Assembly: GCA_022814615.1 (NCBI GenBank)
Contig: JAKLNE010000056.1
Span: 124,001 to 188,000, forward strand
From: Waltergamsia citrina
Lineage: Eukaryota; Ascomycota; Sordariomycetes; Hypocreales; Bionectriaceae
Direction: 5' to 3'
DNA: 64,000 nt
Numbering within the stretch: position 1 is the first letter of the stretch; the number at the start of each line of letters is the position of its first letter. Under the pieces are notes generated by a model. It was not told the origin of the DNA. It worked only from the letters and a program-made list of their open reading frames with translations, and made no database searches. Shown piece by piece: positions 1-9,426 of this stretch. The position numbers were made by a program, and so were the translations under genes.

Positions 1-2
1 GC

Positions 3-632
3 GGGCGGGGGGTTCCTTTCCAAGCCGACGTGACGGATGTGAAGGACTGTGCCAAGACGGTGGAACACGCATTGAAAGAGTTTGGCCGTCTAGATATATT
101 GGTGAATAACGTGGGTATTTTAGGACCGAAGGGTACGGCGGTGGATGTTGAGTTGGAAGAGTGGACAAAGGGGTTGGACGTGAATGTCACGAGTATGATG
201 CTGATGAGCCGCGCGGCCGTACCGGCGATGCTCAAGAACACTCCGGGCGGGGACATGGGCACCGGCATCCGAGGCAGCATCGTCAACATGGGCTCGGTAG
301 CAGGTCTCTTCGGCGGCACAAGCTCACTCCTCTACCCAGTAAGCAAGGGGGCGGTAGTGCAAATGACACGAGCCATGGCAGCGCATCACGGGCGTGACGG
401 GATACGGGTGAATACGGTGTGCCCGGGGATGATGTACACGCCGATGGTTTCAGCGCCGGGGATGACGGAGGAACAGCGGGAGGCGCGGCGGGAGAGGAGT
501 TTGCTGGGGACGGAGGGGAATGCGTGGGATGCAGCGGCGGCGGTGAGGTTTTTGGCGGGTGGAGAGGCGAGATGGATTACGGGGAGTGTGTTGACGGTGG
601 ATGCGGGAGCGACGAGCGCGACGGAGTTTTGA
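3..632 (+). CDS. SDR-family oxidoreductase, 5' end cut off by the window
   Basis: The last 209 codons of a classical short-chain dehydrogenase/reductase, an NAD(P)(H)-dependent alcohol/ketone oxidoreductase with a Rossmann fold. The open frame enters at the window edge, so the nucleotide-binding glycine motif and the true start lie upstream. Visible are the ADVTD motif after beta-3, NNVG after beta-4, a catalytic serine in the NMGSVAG block, the YxxxK pair in YPVSKG, and RVNTVCPG after the active site. The tail ends in ITGSVLTVDAGA, the usual SDR C-terminus. No intron is seen in this part. Substrate cannot be told from the sequence. Family assignment is secure; specificity is not. Confidence 0.9.
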   Translation, partial: GRGVPFQADVTDVKDCAKTVEHALKEFGRLDILVNNVGILGPKGTAVDVELEEWTKGLDVNVTSMMLMSRAAVPAMLKNTPGGDMGTGIRGSIVNMGSVAGLFGGTSSLLYPVSKGAVVQMTRAMAAHHGRDGIRVNTVCPGMMYTPMVSAPGMTEEQREARRERSLLGTEGNAWDAAAAVRFLAGGEARWITGSVLTVDAGATSATEF

Positions 633-2782
633 TGTGTACGTGAATAGTACGAGTCGTAGTATGGATGAATGAAGTGAAGAGTTCACGATGTGGAGTGTAT
701 AGCGAGGGAGTTGGTAAGGTTGTAGTATGGGATCTCGACGACGGGGGTGGGTAAACTTGGCGCATGGCTTGGTCTGAGGTTAAATTGCTGTCAATGCTAC
801 CAATCCGAGCTCCGACTGACTACTAGTATTTTTCGTTTCGTTTCATGACATGTGGATTGGCGAGTTGACACATGATAAACCGAAACACAGTTGACGATGA
901 TAATGGTGTCGCTGTTAGTCGAGTGATGGGACGACAGATAGCGATGATTAGTAGATTGACAGTGGCAGTGAGCGTGATCAAGCCACTGCAACAATGGAAA
1001 TGAATCTTGACCTCATCTAGCATAAGAAGAGGGGAAATAATATACTATGGATGAAGGGATGGTTACTTGTGTTGCAAGCCACAAGAGATAAACCAACGGA
1101 TGAATGTCTTGGTTGGCACAGAGCTACACATACATGAGGAATAACGTCGTGGCTGCAGGACAAGTCCTCTTTGCTGTCCCATTCGATTCTTGATTTTCAA
1201 TCGGACTGTCTTTCGGTTTCGAGTTGTGGGATCGCATGAATTCGGATGACAAGAATAAATACTACTAGTAATAGTACCTACTTGTCGTATCAGAAGAGGA
1301 TTCTATAATTAAGGTTGTTGAAGAGCGTTTCACAAGGCAATCCTTCTCTTCTCTGCGACCACCAAAAGGGCTAATAGGTAAGGTGGACAGTGAAGGGACC
1401 TGCTATATCGGGGCGTTTAGGCGGGGCGAATGCACTGTGTCGATCTAAATTAGCGGGCTTCCACTGGGCATTGTTTGGCTAGGGGACTCTCGGGGCGTGC
1501 TGAAGGCCTAAAAATACGGAAGGCTACCAGCTACAGTGGAGCAAGTCAGTGAATAGAATGCTGTAATGAGGCACTGTCAAGAGGCATTGCGGCGTTCCGT
1601 TCCCTGTAATTTCCGGGGCGCGCGGGCACTAACACCAACTGCGCAGCTGCCCTCGGACTCTGCTCTGCACCTTGGATTTTGGGTACTTTGACTAAGGTAG
1701 CCGCTAATGTAATGAATGGTAACGTAACCTTACAGCCAAGAAGGGAAGACTGAACTTGAGAGGGAGCCACCACCACTTTCTGGCATTTTGTGCCCCCCTT
1801 CTTACAATTCATCCCCGCATCAATTATCCAAGCCACCGAAGAACTCCCCTCCTTCAATGCCGGGACTAACTTTTAGATCGTGTCCCTTACGCGCCATTGC
1901 TTGACTTGATCCTCCTCATTTTGGTCTAGCCGTTATCTTAGCTCTTCTGCAGTAGCTTGATTTTTTATTCTGTTTACCTTCACCTTTCCTCTCCGGCTGG
2001 TCGCCCCGTTCTCACGTAGCACGCGGCCCTCCTTAGCGCTGACTCGTTGCTTGTCTAAACGCTTGACATTCTATCGTTCGCCAGGGTTACATCCTACTAA
2101 TACTGGGTTGAACTTCGGCTTGGAAACAATAATAGAGTGAGGAAGGGAAACAAGAAAGAGGGCCGTGCTCGCGTTACGCTGGACTGGGATCCCCTGCCCT
2201 TGGAGTGCAAGCCCCAGATCCTCCAGGCTGAAGCAACCACTGATCCTCCGCCTGGCCAGCTGCCATTCATTCCTCGGACTCATCTCATCGACTCTTTTCT
2301 TTATTCAGTGGGGATCGTTTGAGTTGTGGCCTGATAGAAGCTGCTCGAAGCCTATCAAGAGTCTACTAGCAACTCAATACAGCTCTCTTACAAGACTACC
2401 ATTGCCAAAGGACCACCAGGAACCACAGAGAACCACCAGGAATCCTGCCTGCCGGAGAAGAATTGGACAGACGGGAAACGATTGGAAGCTGAGGCTGGCC
2501 CCAAGAGCCCAGGTTGGCGGGAGATCAACGTTTCCATTGCCTGCTGTGGATGGATGCATGGCCGATACCACCGTAGGGATTACGATTACGATTATTATTG
2601 CCTGACCAGCTCTTATTCCCCATTCTTCCTCCCCCCCGGGCTTTCAATTTATAAAAAGGAGTGCGGCCCAACCATCACGCCCACGCTGCCTCTATCTCAC
2701 CACCACTTTCTTTCCTGGCTGGACCATTCGCTCTTTTTAAGACTTATCACAGTCTCGCCAACTCTGTCCTGAACCAGAAATC
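633..2782. other. 2.15 kb intergenic region
   Basis: No supportable gene. Open frames here are short, lack family motifs and have no paired splice signals. The last 900 bp are pyrimidine-rich (CTTTCCTCTCC-type runs), as in promoters of well-expressed fungal genes, and probably form the promoter and 5' leader of the downstream GH20 gene. Confidence 0.6.
2650..2657 (+). promoter_or_regulatory. TATA-like box of the GH20 gene
   Basis: TATAAAAA lies 126 bp upstream of the GH20 start codon, followed by a CT-rich leader. Motif and spacing only; no transcript data. Confidence 0.45.
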
Positions 2783-4615
2783 ATGCTGTCCAAGGTTTGC
2801 CTCGCCGTCGCCGCGCTGGCCGTCGGCCCGGCTAGCGCCATATGGCCCATCCCGGCCACTTACTCTCTGGGCAACGAGACCCTTTTCCTCGATTCCGAAA
2901 TCAAGGTGACTTACAACGGAGACGATGTATGGATCCCCCGCTATTTACCAAAAAATGTATACCGTGATCAAGAACCCTTGGCTGAGACTAGGCTTTTCTT
3001 CCCTGACCAACAGCTCTCTTTCGCTTCCGGCTACACCCCGCCCTCCGGCTCCAAGTTCAAAGCCAAGGAGATCGTCCAGGGCGGCGTCGAGCGAACCTTC
3101 TCCGCCATCTTCGACAAGGGCCTCGTGCCTTGGATGCTCCGTGAGCGCGGCAGCGACATCGACCCCCCGAGCAACACCACCGGCACCCGCATTTCCTCGC
3201 TCGAAATTACCCAGTCCAAGGAGGACACCGAGGATACCTACAAGCCCGCCGCCGGCAAGGTTGACGAGTCTTACACGCTTGAGGTCACTCTTGAGGGTGA
3301 GGCTACTCTCGATGCTGTCTCTTCTACTGGTGTCCTGCGCGGACTCGAGACCTTCTCCCAGCTCTTCTACAAGGCTACCGATGGCAAGCGTTTCTACACT
3401 GACATGGCCCCGGTCGAGATTGAGGACGAGCCCAAGTACCCCCACCGTGGTCTTCTGCTCGACGTTGGCCGTCATTGGTTCGAGATTGACGACATCAAGC
3501 GCACCATTGACGCTCTCGCCATGAACAAGATGAACATTCTTCACTTGCACGTCACCGAGACCCAGTCATGGCCTCTTGAGATCCCCGCTCTGCCCAAGCT
3601 CACTGAGAAGGGCGCCTACGCTAAGGGTCTCACCTACTCTCCTGCTGATATGGACGAGCTCCACGAGTACGCCATTCACCGTGGTGTTCAGATGTACCTC
3701 GAGATCGACATGCCCGGCCACGTCGGCGTTGAGCAGGCCTACCCCGGCCTGACTGTCGCTTTCAACGAGCAGCCTTACCAGTGGTACTGCGCCCAGCCTC
3801 CCTGCGGTGCCTTCAAGATGAACAACACCGACGTTGAGGACTTCCTTGACACTCTGTTCGACGACCTCTTCCCCCGTGTCAGCCCTTACTCCGCTTACTT
3901 CCACTCTGGCGGTGACGAGTACAAGGCCAACAACTCCCTCCTCGACCCCGCTCTTGAGACCAACGACGAGGAGATTCTCCAGCCCATGCTCCAGCGCTTC
4001 CTCGACCACGTCCACGGCCGTATCGTCAAGGCTGGTATGATCCCCATGGTCTGGGAGGAGATGGTCCTTGAGTGGAACGCCACCGTCCCCGAGGGCACCG
4101 TCATCCAGTCCTGGCTCGGCGAGGGCGCCGTCAAGGAGCTGGCCGAGTCCGGCCACAAGGTCATCGACAGCAGCAACGAGTTCTACTACCTCGACTGTGG
4201 CCGCGGCCAGTGGCTCGACTTCCCCAACGGCAACACCTGGACCACCTTCTACCCCTTCAACGACTGGTGCGCCCCCGCCAAGAACTGGCGCTTCATGTAC
4301 TCCCACGACCCCGCCGACGGTGTCTCCGAGGACGCCAAGAAGAACGTTCTCGGTGGTGAGATGCCCGTCTGGACGGAGACCATCGACCCTACTTCCCTTG
4401 ACACTATCATCTGGCCTCGCGCTGGTGCTGCTGCTGAGGTCTGGTGGAGCGGACGCGTGGATGAGGACGGTAAGAATCGTACGCAGATTGATGCTCGTCC
4501 TCGTCTGAGCGAGCAGCGTGAGCGCATGCTGAAGCGCGGCGTTAAGGGCGCCGTGATTACCCAGCAATGGTGCGACATGACTGATGTTGAGGACTGCACG
4601 CACACGGAGGTTTAA
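2783..4615 (+). CDS. Secreted beta-N-acetylhexosaminidase (GH20)
   Basis: Exo-acting hexosaminidase that removes terminal GlcNAc/GalNAc from chitin oligomers and glycoproteins at the wall or outside the cell. A signal peptide (MLSKVCLAVAALAV...ASA) is followed by the N-terminal GH20b-like domain and the catalytic barrel. The active-site motif FHSGGDEY carries the Asp-Glu pair used in substrate-assisted catalysis. Conserved C-terminal blocks include NDWCAP, YSHDPADGV and WPRAGAAAEVWW. A probable 87-bp intron at 2927-3013 (GTATGG donor, CTGAC branch, CAG acceptor) is a multiple of three and stop-free; removing it joins NGDD to LSFASGY as in family members and gives 581 aa rather than 610. Oddity: the block usually HWHxxD reads HLHVTETQSWPL, with Leu for Trp and Glu for Asp. 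Confidence 0.93.
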   Translation: MLSKVCLAVAALAVGPASAIWPIPATYSLGNETLFLDSEIKVTYNGDDVWIPRYLPKNVYRDQEPLAETRLFFPDQQLSFASGYTPPSGSKFKAKEIVQGGVERTFSAIFDKGLVPWMLRERGSDIDPPSNTTGTRISSLEITQSKEDTEDTYKPAAGKVDESYTLEVTLEGEATLDAVSSTGVLRGLETFSQLFYKATDGKRFYTDMAPVEIEDEPKYPHRGLLLDVGRHWFEIDDIKRTIDALAMNKMNILHLHVTETQSWPLEIPALPKLTEKGAYAKGLTYSPADMDELHEYAIHRGVQMYLEIDMPGHVGVEQAYPGLTVAFNEQPYQWYCAQPPCGAFKMNNTDVEDFLDTLFDDLFPRVSPYSAYFHSGGDEYKANNSLLDPALETNDEEILQPMLQRFLDHVHGRIVKAGMIPMVWEEMVLEWNATVPEGTVIQSWLGEGAVKELAESGHKVIDSSNEFYYLDCGRGQWLDFPNGNTWTTFYPFNDWCAPAKNWRFMYSHDPADGVSEDAKKNVLGGEMPVWTETIDPTSLDTIIWPRAGAAAEVWWSGRVDEDGKNRTQIDARPRLSEQRERMLKRGVKGAVITQQWCDMTDVEDCTHTEV

Positions 4616-5381
4616 GATGGGAGAATATCTGTCTCTTTTTATGATGTATCGAGTAGCTGTTATGTCATGACTTTGGCTAAACTTGTAAATATACAATCAT
4701 ATGTATACTTGATTGATCGCATGTGTTAACGGTTTCTGAAGAGCAAGAAAAGTGACTGAATGGATGTTATAGTGTGCGCTCATGAGTATCTCATTGATCC
4801 CGATGGAAAAAGTTGAGAAAAGGCTAGTGAACGACATACGACCTTAAGAATTCTCATCAATTCCACCCATATCATGATGACAAGAAATGCAAACATATTA
4901 TTTCTTCCTCAAATCTCGGCCCTCGGGGCTCCCTCGCACTAAACGAACTAGCAACCCAAGGCTTTCCCAACGGGGCAGTGAGCCACAAGCCTCTATTCTA
5001 AACCCTCGATCGGCGGTCGCCGAAAACGCCGCATTCACTGCCATAGAAAAACACGGAATTTAAACAAACCAAAGTCCGTGATTCAGCCTTACTAGGCAAA
5101 CCAACCCACGCATTTGGGATGAACTCAGAGCCGTGACCATATTACCGACAAGCATTTGCCATCCTGCTGAATGCCCTACATTGATCACTAGGGCTTGTTC
5201 ATACATTTTATTTTCAGTTTGGGATTTTTGGTCTTGGGAGGGTTATTGATGGTCGTGACTCACAGCTGTTGTTTTCTCTCTCTTCCTTTTATAAAAGTGC
5301 AGTGAACTACGGTTTCTTGAAGTGAGAAGATCAACTACATCATCAGAATCGTCACAACTGCTTCAGAGTAAAATAAACACA
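4616..5381. other. Intergenic region
   Basis: Terminator side of the GH20 gene and promoter side of the Nudix gene. No ORF with family features and no repeat noticed, apart from the TATA-like box listed separately. Confidence 0.6.
5290..5297 (+). promoter_or_regulatory. TATA-like box of the Nudix gene
   Basis: TATAAAAG lies 85 bp upstream of the chosen ATG, in a CT-rich context. Confidence 0.4.
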
Positions 5382-6086
5382 ATGGCATCAACTGAAATCA
5401 AGCGCAAGGACGGCGTCGCCGCCATCATTTGCAACAAAGAGGGCAAGATCCTCGTCGGCAAGCGCAAAGGCAGCCACGGAGCCGGTGTGTACTCTCTATT
5501 TTTTTTTTTCCTCACCCCTAACTTTCAAAAGCATATCAAGCTGACGAGGAGACATGTATAGGATCTTGGGGTCTCCCTGGAGGTCACGTCGACCCCGACG
5601 AGGAGCATTTCGTCACCGCTAGTCGTGAAGTCGAAGAAGAGACAGGCTTAATAGTTCGCGGTGTCGCCAAAGTAGCAGAGACGAAGGACGATTTTGTCTC
5701 GGTTGGCAAGTACTACAATACGCATTTCGTATGGTGCGAGCTGGCGGCGACGTCTCCCTCTGAACCAGAGGTACGCTCATCATCATCATCTCCTTTCCCT
5801 TTCTGGTCCTCTTTTCCCTTTGTGGTCTTCCTTTTCCCCCGTCTTAGCTGGTCCCGCTTCTGGGGTCATCATCTCTGAGCCGCTCTGGTTCATGTGCAAA
5901 TGAAAAGCAGCTGACCCAGCCCTGCAGATCAAGGAGCCCAACAAGTGCGAAGCCTGGGTGTGGATGTCCTGGGCGGAGCTGGTGAGCCTCAAGAGCGAAA
6001 CAGAACCAGATGAGGTCGTATTCCGGCCGCTGCATCAGTTGTTGGGGCTGTACCCAGAGTTGGATCGCCTGAGACCTGGGAAATGA
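5382..6086 (+). CDS. Nudix hydrolase, NUDT15/MutT-like
   Basis: Probable nucleotide-pyrophosphatase of the sanitising type, cleaving (oxidised) nucleoside triphosphates to monophosphates. Three exons: 5382-5484, 5562-5770 and 5928-6086, giving 156 aa; splice sites are GTGTGT..TAG and GTACGC..CAG. The start has an AAACACAATGGC context. Splicing restores a complete Nudix box, from GGHVDPDE through REVEEETGL, which fits G-x5-E-x7-REUxEExGU. The blocks GKRKGSHGAGSW before the box and EPNKCEAWVWMSWAEL after it resemble NUDT15-type proteins. The second intron (157 bp) is long for this window. Substrate preference is inferred from similarity only. Confidence 0.88.
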
Positions 6087-7198
6087 CTCTGAATCTGAGA
6101 TGGTGCGTGGCAGTGATTGGGGCGAGATGGGGGGCTGTGAGGGAGATGACTTGGCGGGATTAAGCTTCTCAGCTCTGAGAACTTGAGGATGGGTATGGGA
6201 ATGGGTTTAGATGTGGTTAATACGGAGTTTTTATGATAGAGAAATGGTTGGTACTGCATCGACGAAATGATCAGTATGATTGTTCTTCAACTACAGACTA
6301 TTTGACGCCGTGACAACAGCGTCTTTGACAACTCCATGCAGCTCAAGCCCGCCCACTAGACAACAATGACATAAATCCATCAAAAAAGTCTCAAAATAGT
6401 CTTTTAAAACTGATATGTGATTACTTCAAAGCCAATGTCGCACTTCGCCTCCACGTGTCTTACGGCAGCTCATGACCCGTCGCTACACGTTTCTTTTGTG
6501 GCCCGCTTTCCCCCACAAATCCACCCACTTTCAACTTACACGCTTGAGGTCAATTGTGAGATTCGCCTGGTACCCCCTTGCGTCGAGAAAATAGATACGG
6601 GCGATCTGCAATATCCCGCGGACACTATTTACATTGTACCAAGGGACAGGATGGGAGGGCTCCCTGCTGCCCAGCTATGCCGCGCTTGACGATGTCTGGC
6701 CAAAATAGACATGCCGCCTCCGTTTGTAGCCTACTTGTCTCGGTGGCATGACCCAGAGTATCGACCTTCCCTCAAAGGTGGTACCGCTATGGCTCTTTTC
6801 GGTAATTCCGTCCCGTTTTGTCTGTAAACTCTAGCCGTATGTAGTGGTGACGCTGAGACTTAGTCCAAGATGAGCCCCTGACAAGCAAATCTTGGGGTCT
6901 CAGTCTCCTTTTACGCCCCGAGACTTGAAGCTGGGATACGATAATACCAAATCTAAATGGCTGTTTATCACCAGTAGACTCAACCTATATAACAAGATGA
7001 GAATGTCTACATTCCAGATTTTTTCTTCCTACCACCAGCAACAATCAGCATCAACTCTTACCTAGTCACTCTTTAGACGCCTGTCTTTTTTGCTGGCCCT
7101 GGCCAACTCAGCACATTCACATAATTACACCAGAAAACACCAAAAAGATACATACCGAACTTTAATCTAATACCGAACATCTCAAACGTTCATTCACA
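6087..7198. other. 1.1 kb intergenic region and promoter of the repeat protein
   Basis: No supportable gene. The last 200 bp, after a TATA box, is a CA/CT-rich leader of the kind seen in strongly expressed fungal genes. Confidence 0.6.
6986..6992 (+). promoter_or_regulatory. TATA box of the repeat-protein gene
   Basis: TATATAA at about 207 bp before the ATG, with a CA-rich untranslated leader in between. Confidence 0.4.
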
Positions 7199-8804
7199 AT
7201 GTCCGACATCGTTGCCCAGTTGGAGGTTCTCTCCCGTGAGAGCGGCTGCCTCATCGACTTGTCCGCCATCGTCGATCTGAGCATCTGCCCCCAGATCGAC
7301 CTCAAGACTCACAAGCCCCACAAGGTCGAGGAGAAGGACGACTACATCTGTGTCACTCCTACTGAGGTATGTCACTTACTGCCTTATCAACCGTAGGCAT
7401 GTTGCGGCCTGATACTTACACTTTTCTCTAAAGGAGCCCAAGAAGCACAAGCCTGGCTACAAGGAGAAGCGAGAAGTTGAGGAGAAGCGTGAGATCCAAA
7501 AGCGCTGTGACAAGGGCAATTGCTTCGAGGTCCGCGAGGATGTCTGCAAGAAGAACCACGTCGCTCTCGACCTTGAGATCCTCATCATTCTCGGCCTTCT
7601 CACTGAGGAGGACCTTGAGAAGTACCTCAAGACCACTGGTGACATGGACGACGATGACAAGATCGACATGGAGGACGACGATGTTGGCATGGACCCTCTC
7701 CTCAGTGTCGGTGCCGGCGATGATGACAGCATCCTCGACCTTGAGGTCGGTGGTGACAAGGGCCTCGTCAACCTTGACGCTCTTGGCCGTGACGGTCTCC
7801 TGAACATCGGTGGTGAGGGCGGCCTCCTCAACCTTAACCTCCGCCGCCGTGGTGGCAACTACTATGGCAGCAGCGAGGGTGGCAAGGCTGCTGACCTGCT
7901 TGATGTCGATGTTGGCGGCAAGAAGGACAAGAACAAGGCTCCTATTGATGTTGATGTCATCACCCACCCCAAGCTCCTCCGCCGCTACCTCGAGAGCCGC
8001 GGCAACAACCGTCTTGCTGATGTCGATGTTGGTGGCAAGCAGGATAAGGACCAGGCCGATATTGATGTTGATGTCCTCACCCACCCCCGCAAGCGCCAGA
8101 ACAAGGGTCTGCTCGACCTCAACCTTGGTGGCTATGAGGATGAAGAGGAGGCTACCATTGATCTTGACCTTCTCCCCCGTCCCCGCCCTGACGGTCAAAC
8201 TCCCGCCAACAACGGCAATGGCAACACTCCTGTCACTCCTGTGACCCCTGGCAACGGCAACGGCAACAACGGAAATGGTAACAGCGGTGGTGACAAGGGT
8301 CTCCTTGATGTTAACGTTGGCGGCCCGGAGGATGATGACGATGCTACCATCGACCTCGACCTTCTCCCCCGCCCTGGCCAGAACGGCAACGGCAACGGCA
8401 ACGGCTCTGGAAATGGCAACGGCTCTGGCAACGGCAATGGCAACGGAAACGGAAACGGCTCTGGCAATGGCAATGGTAAGGGTAACAACGGCGGCTACCT
8501 CTCCCACTACCAGCCCATGTGCAACAAGGGCTTCAAGAAGCCTCACAGCGAGCACGCCAAGAGCTGCCACGCCCAGGACGTCAACCACTGCCTGGCCATC
8601 TGCCACTCCCAGTCTGCTCTGCTCACCATCCAGGCTGATGCCCAGGTCGGTGACATTGCCAACATCATGCTCTGCGCTGCCATCGAGTTCAACTCCAACG
8701 AGAGCGGTGACAACTGCCGTTACTTTGTTGCTCCTGAGACTGAGCCTTGCCACGACGAGGAGCTCGAGGAGAACGAGCACTGCACCACTTTCGTCCGCAA
8801 CTAA
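7199..8804 (+). CDS. Unrecognised acidic repeat protein with Asn-Gly tract and Cys-rich tail
   Basis: Function not recognised. Two exons, 7199-7366 and 7434-8804 (67-bp intron, GTATGT..AAAG), encode 512 aa. In order: an N-terminal part with scattered Cys and Lys/Glu-rich dibasic runs; an Asp-rich segment; four copies of a roughly 25-residue unit such as LLDVNVGGPEDDDDATIDLD; an Asn-Gly-Ser low-complexity tract (about residues 370-405); and a C-terminal domain of about 100 residues with around nine Cys. Each repeat pairs two alternating blocks (DVDV/DLNL, then IDVDV/IDLDL) around a charged loop, a pattern expected of amphipathic beta-strands. No clear signal peptide or membrane segment. Codon use is extremely biased, implying high expression. 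It could be structural, matrix or condensate-forming; this is inference. Confidence 0.85.
7892..8376 (+). repeat. Four imperfect 75-bp coding repeats
   Basis: Units near 7892, 8012, 8109 and 8300 each encode about 25 residues of the form L-L-D-V/L-N/D-V/L-G-G, a charged loop, then I-D-V/L-D-V/L. The first pair is Lys/Asp-looped and the second Glu/Asp-looped, suggesting two rounds of duplication. Confidence 0.8.
8380..8486 (+). repeat. Asn-Gly-(Ser) coding minisatellite
   Basis: Tandem AACGGC/AATGGC hexamers with interspersed GGCTCTGG units encode an NGNGNGSG tract. A shorter related tract lies at about 8210-8285. Such tracts often vary in length between strains. Confidence 0.85.
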
Positions 8805-9426
8805 GCGTCACTTGGAAATGAGCTTGGCAAGAGTCCCTTTGGGGATTTCTTTTTCGAGTGAGTTGCTCTGAGTGAGTTGAAACCGAGAGTAGTAAGGGGA
8901 GATTGATTCGAGATGTTCGGCGGTATGGTATGAAAAGGCTGTATTGTATTTTGCACTTCTTTGACATAACTTTTCCATTAAAGATTTTCGGCTCTAATAT
9001 AAGAACCTTTTCATAACTCTTTGATTGTGCGTCAGTGATGTGATGACTGTGTTTCCTCGGGCTAATCTTGCTTGGATCTCGCTGTCCCCATTGTGAAGTG
9101 ATATCGCCCTATTTGTCAGTAATAATCAAATAAATACCGTTTGAACGGCTTCAAAAAAGTCACAGTAAATCGTGGAATCATCAAGCTTTCACACTTTCAG
9201 TATAATGTCAAGTGTGAATCACGGCAAGGAATGGGGGAACAAGGTTGGAGTTGGAGTGCTGTTCTCCTATAGTGATTGCCCCGCTACAGCCATATTCCCT
9301 CCCAATGGACTCGCAGCAGTGACGACAACCTCATCCAAGCTCCAGCTCCAAACAGCTTCCAACATCCGCGTCATTGTCTATACTCACCACAATTAATCTC
9401 GCCAATGCCGCCCTGATGATGCTCCC
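8805..9426. other. Intergenic region
   Basis: 3' region of the repeat protein and promoter of the Vps38-like gene. Nothing else noticed. Confidence 0.6.

Noticed and set aside
1546..1857. 103-codon minus-strand frame in the first intergenic region
   Set aside because: No motif, and it lies in presumed promoter DNA of the GH20 gene.
3566..4696. 376-codon open frame on the minus strand
   Set aside because: Antisense shadow of the GH20 gene caused by strong codon bias; no family motif.
7428..8780. 450-codon open frame on the minus strand
   Set aside because: Exact antisense of the repeat-protein gene; the Val/Ala/Ile-rich product arises from that gene's biased codon use and repeats.
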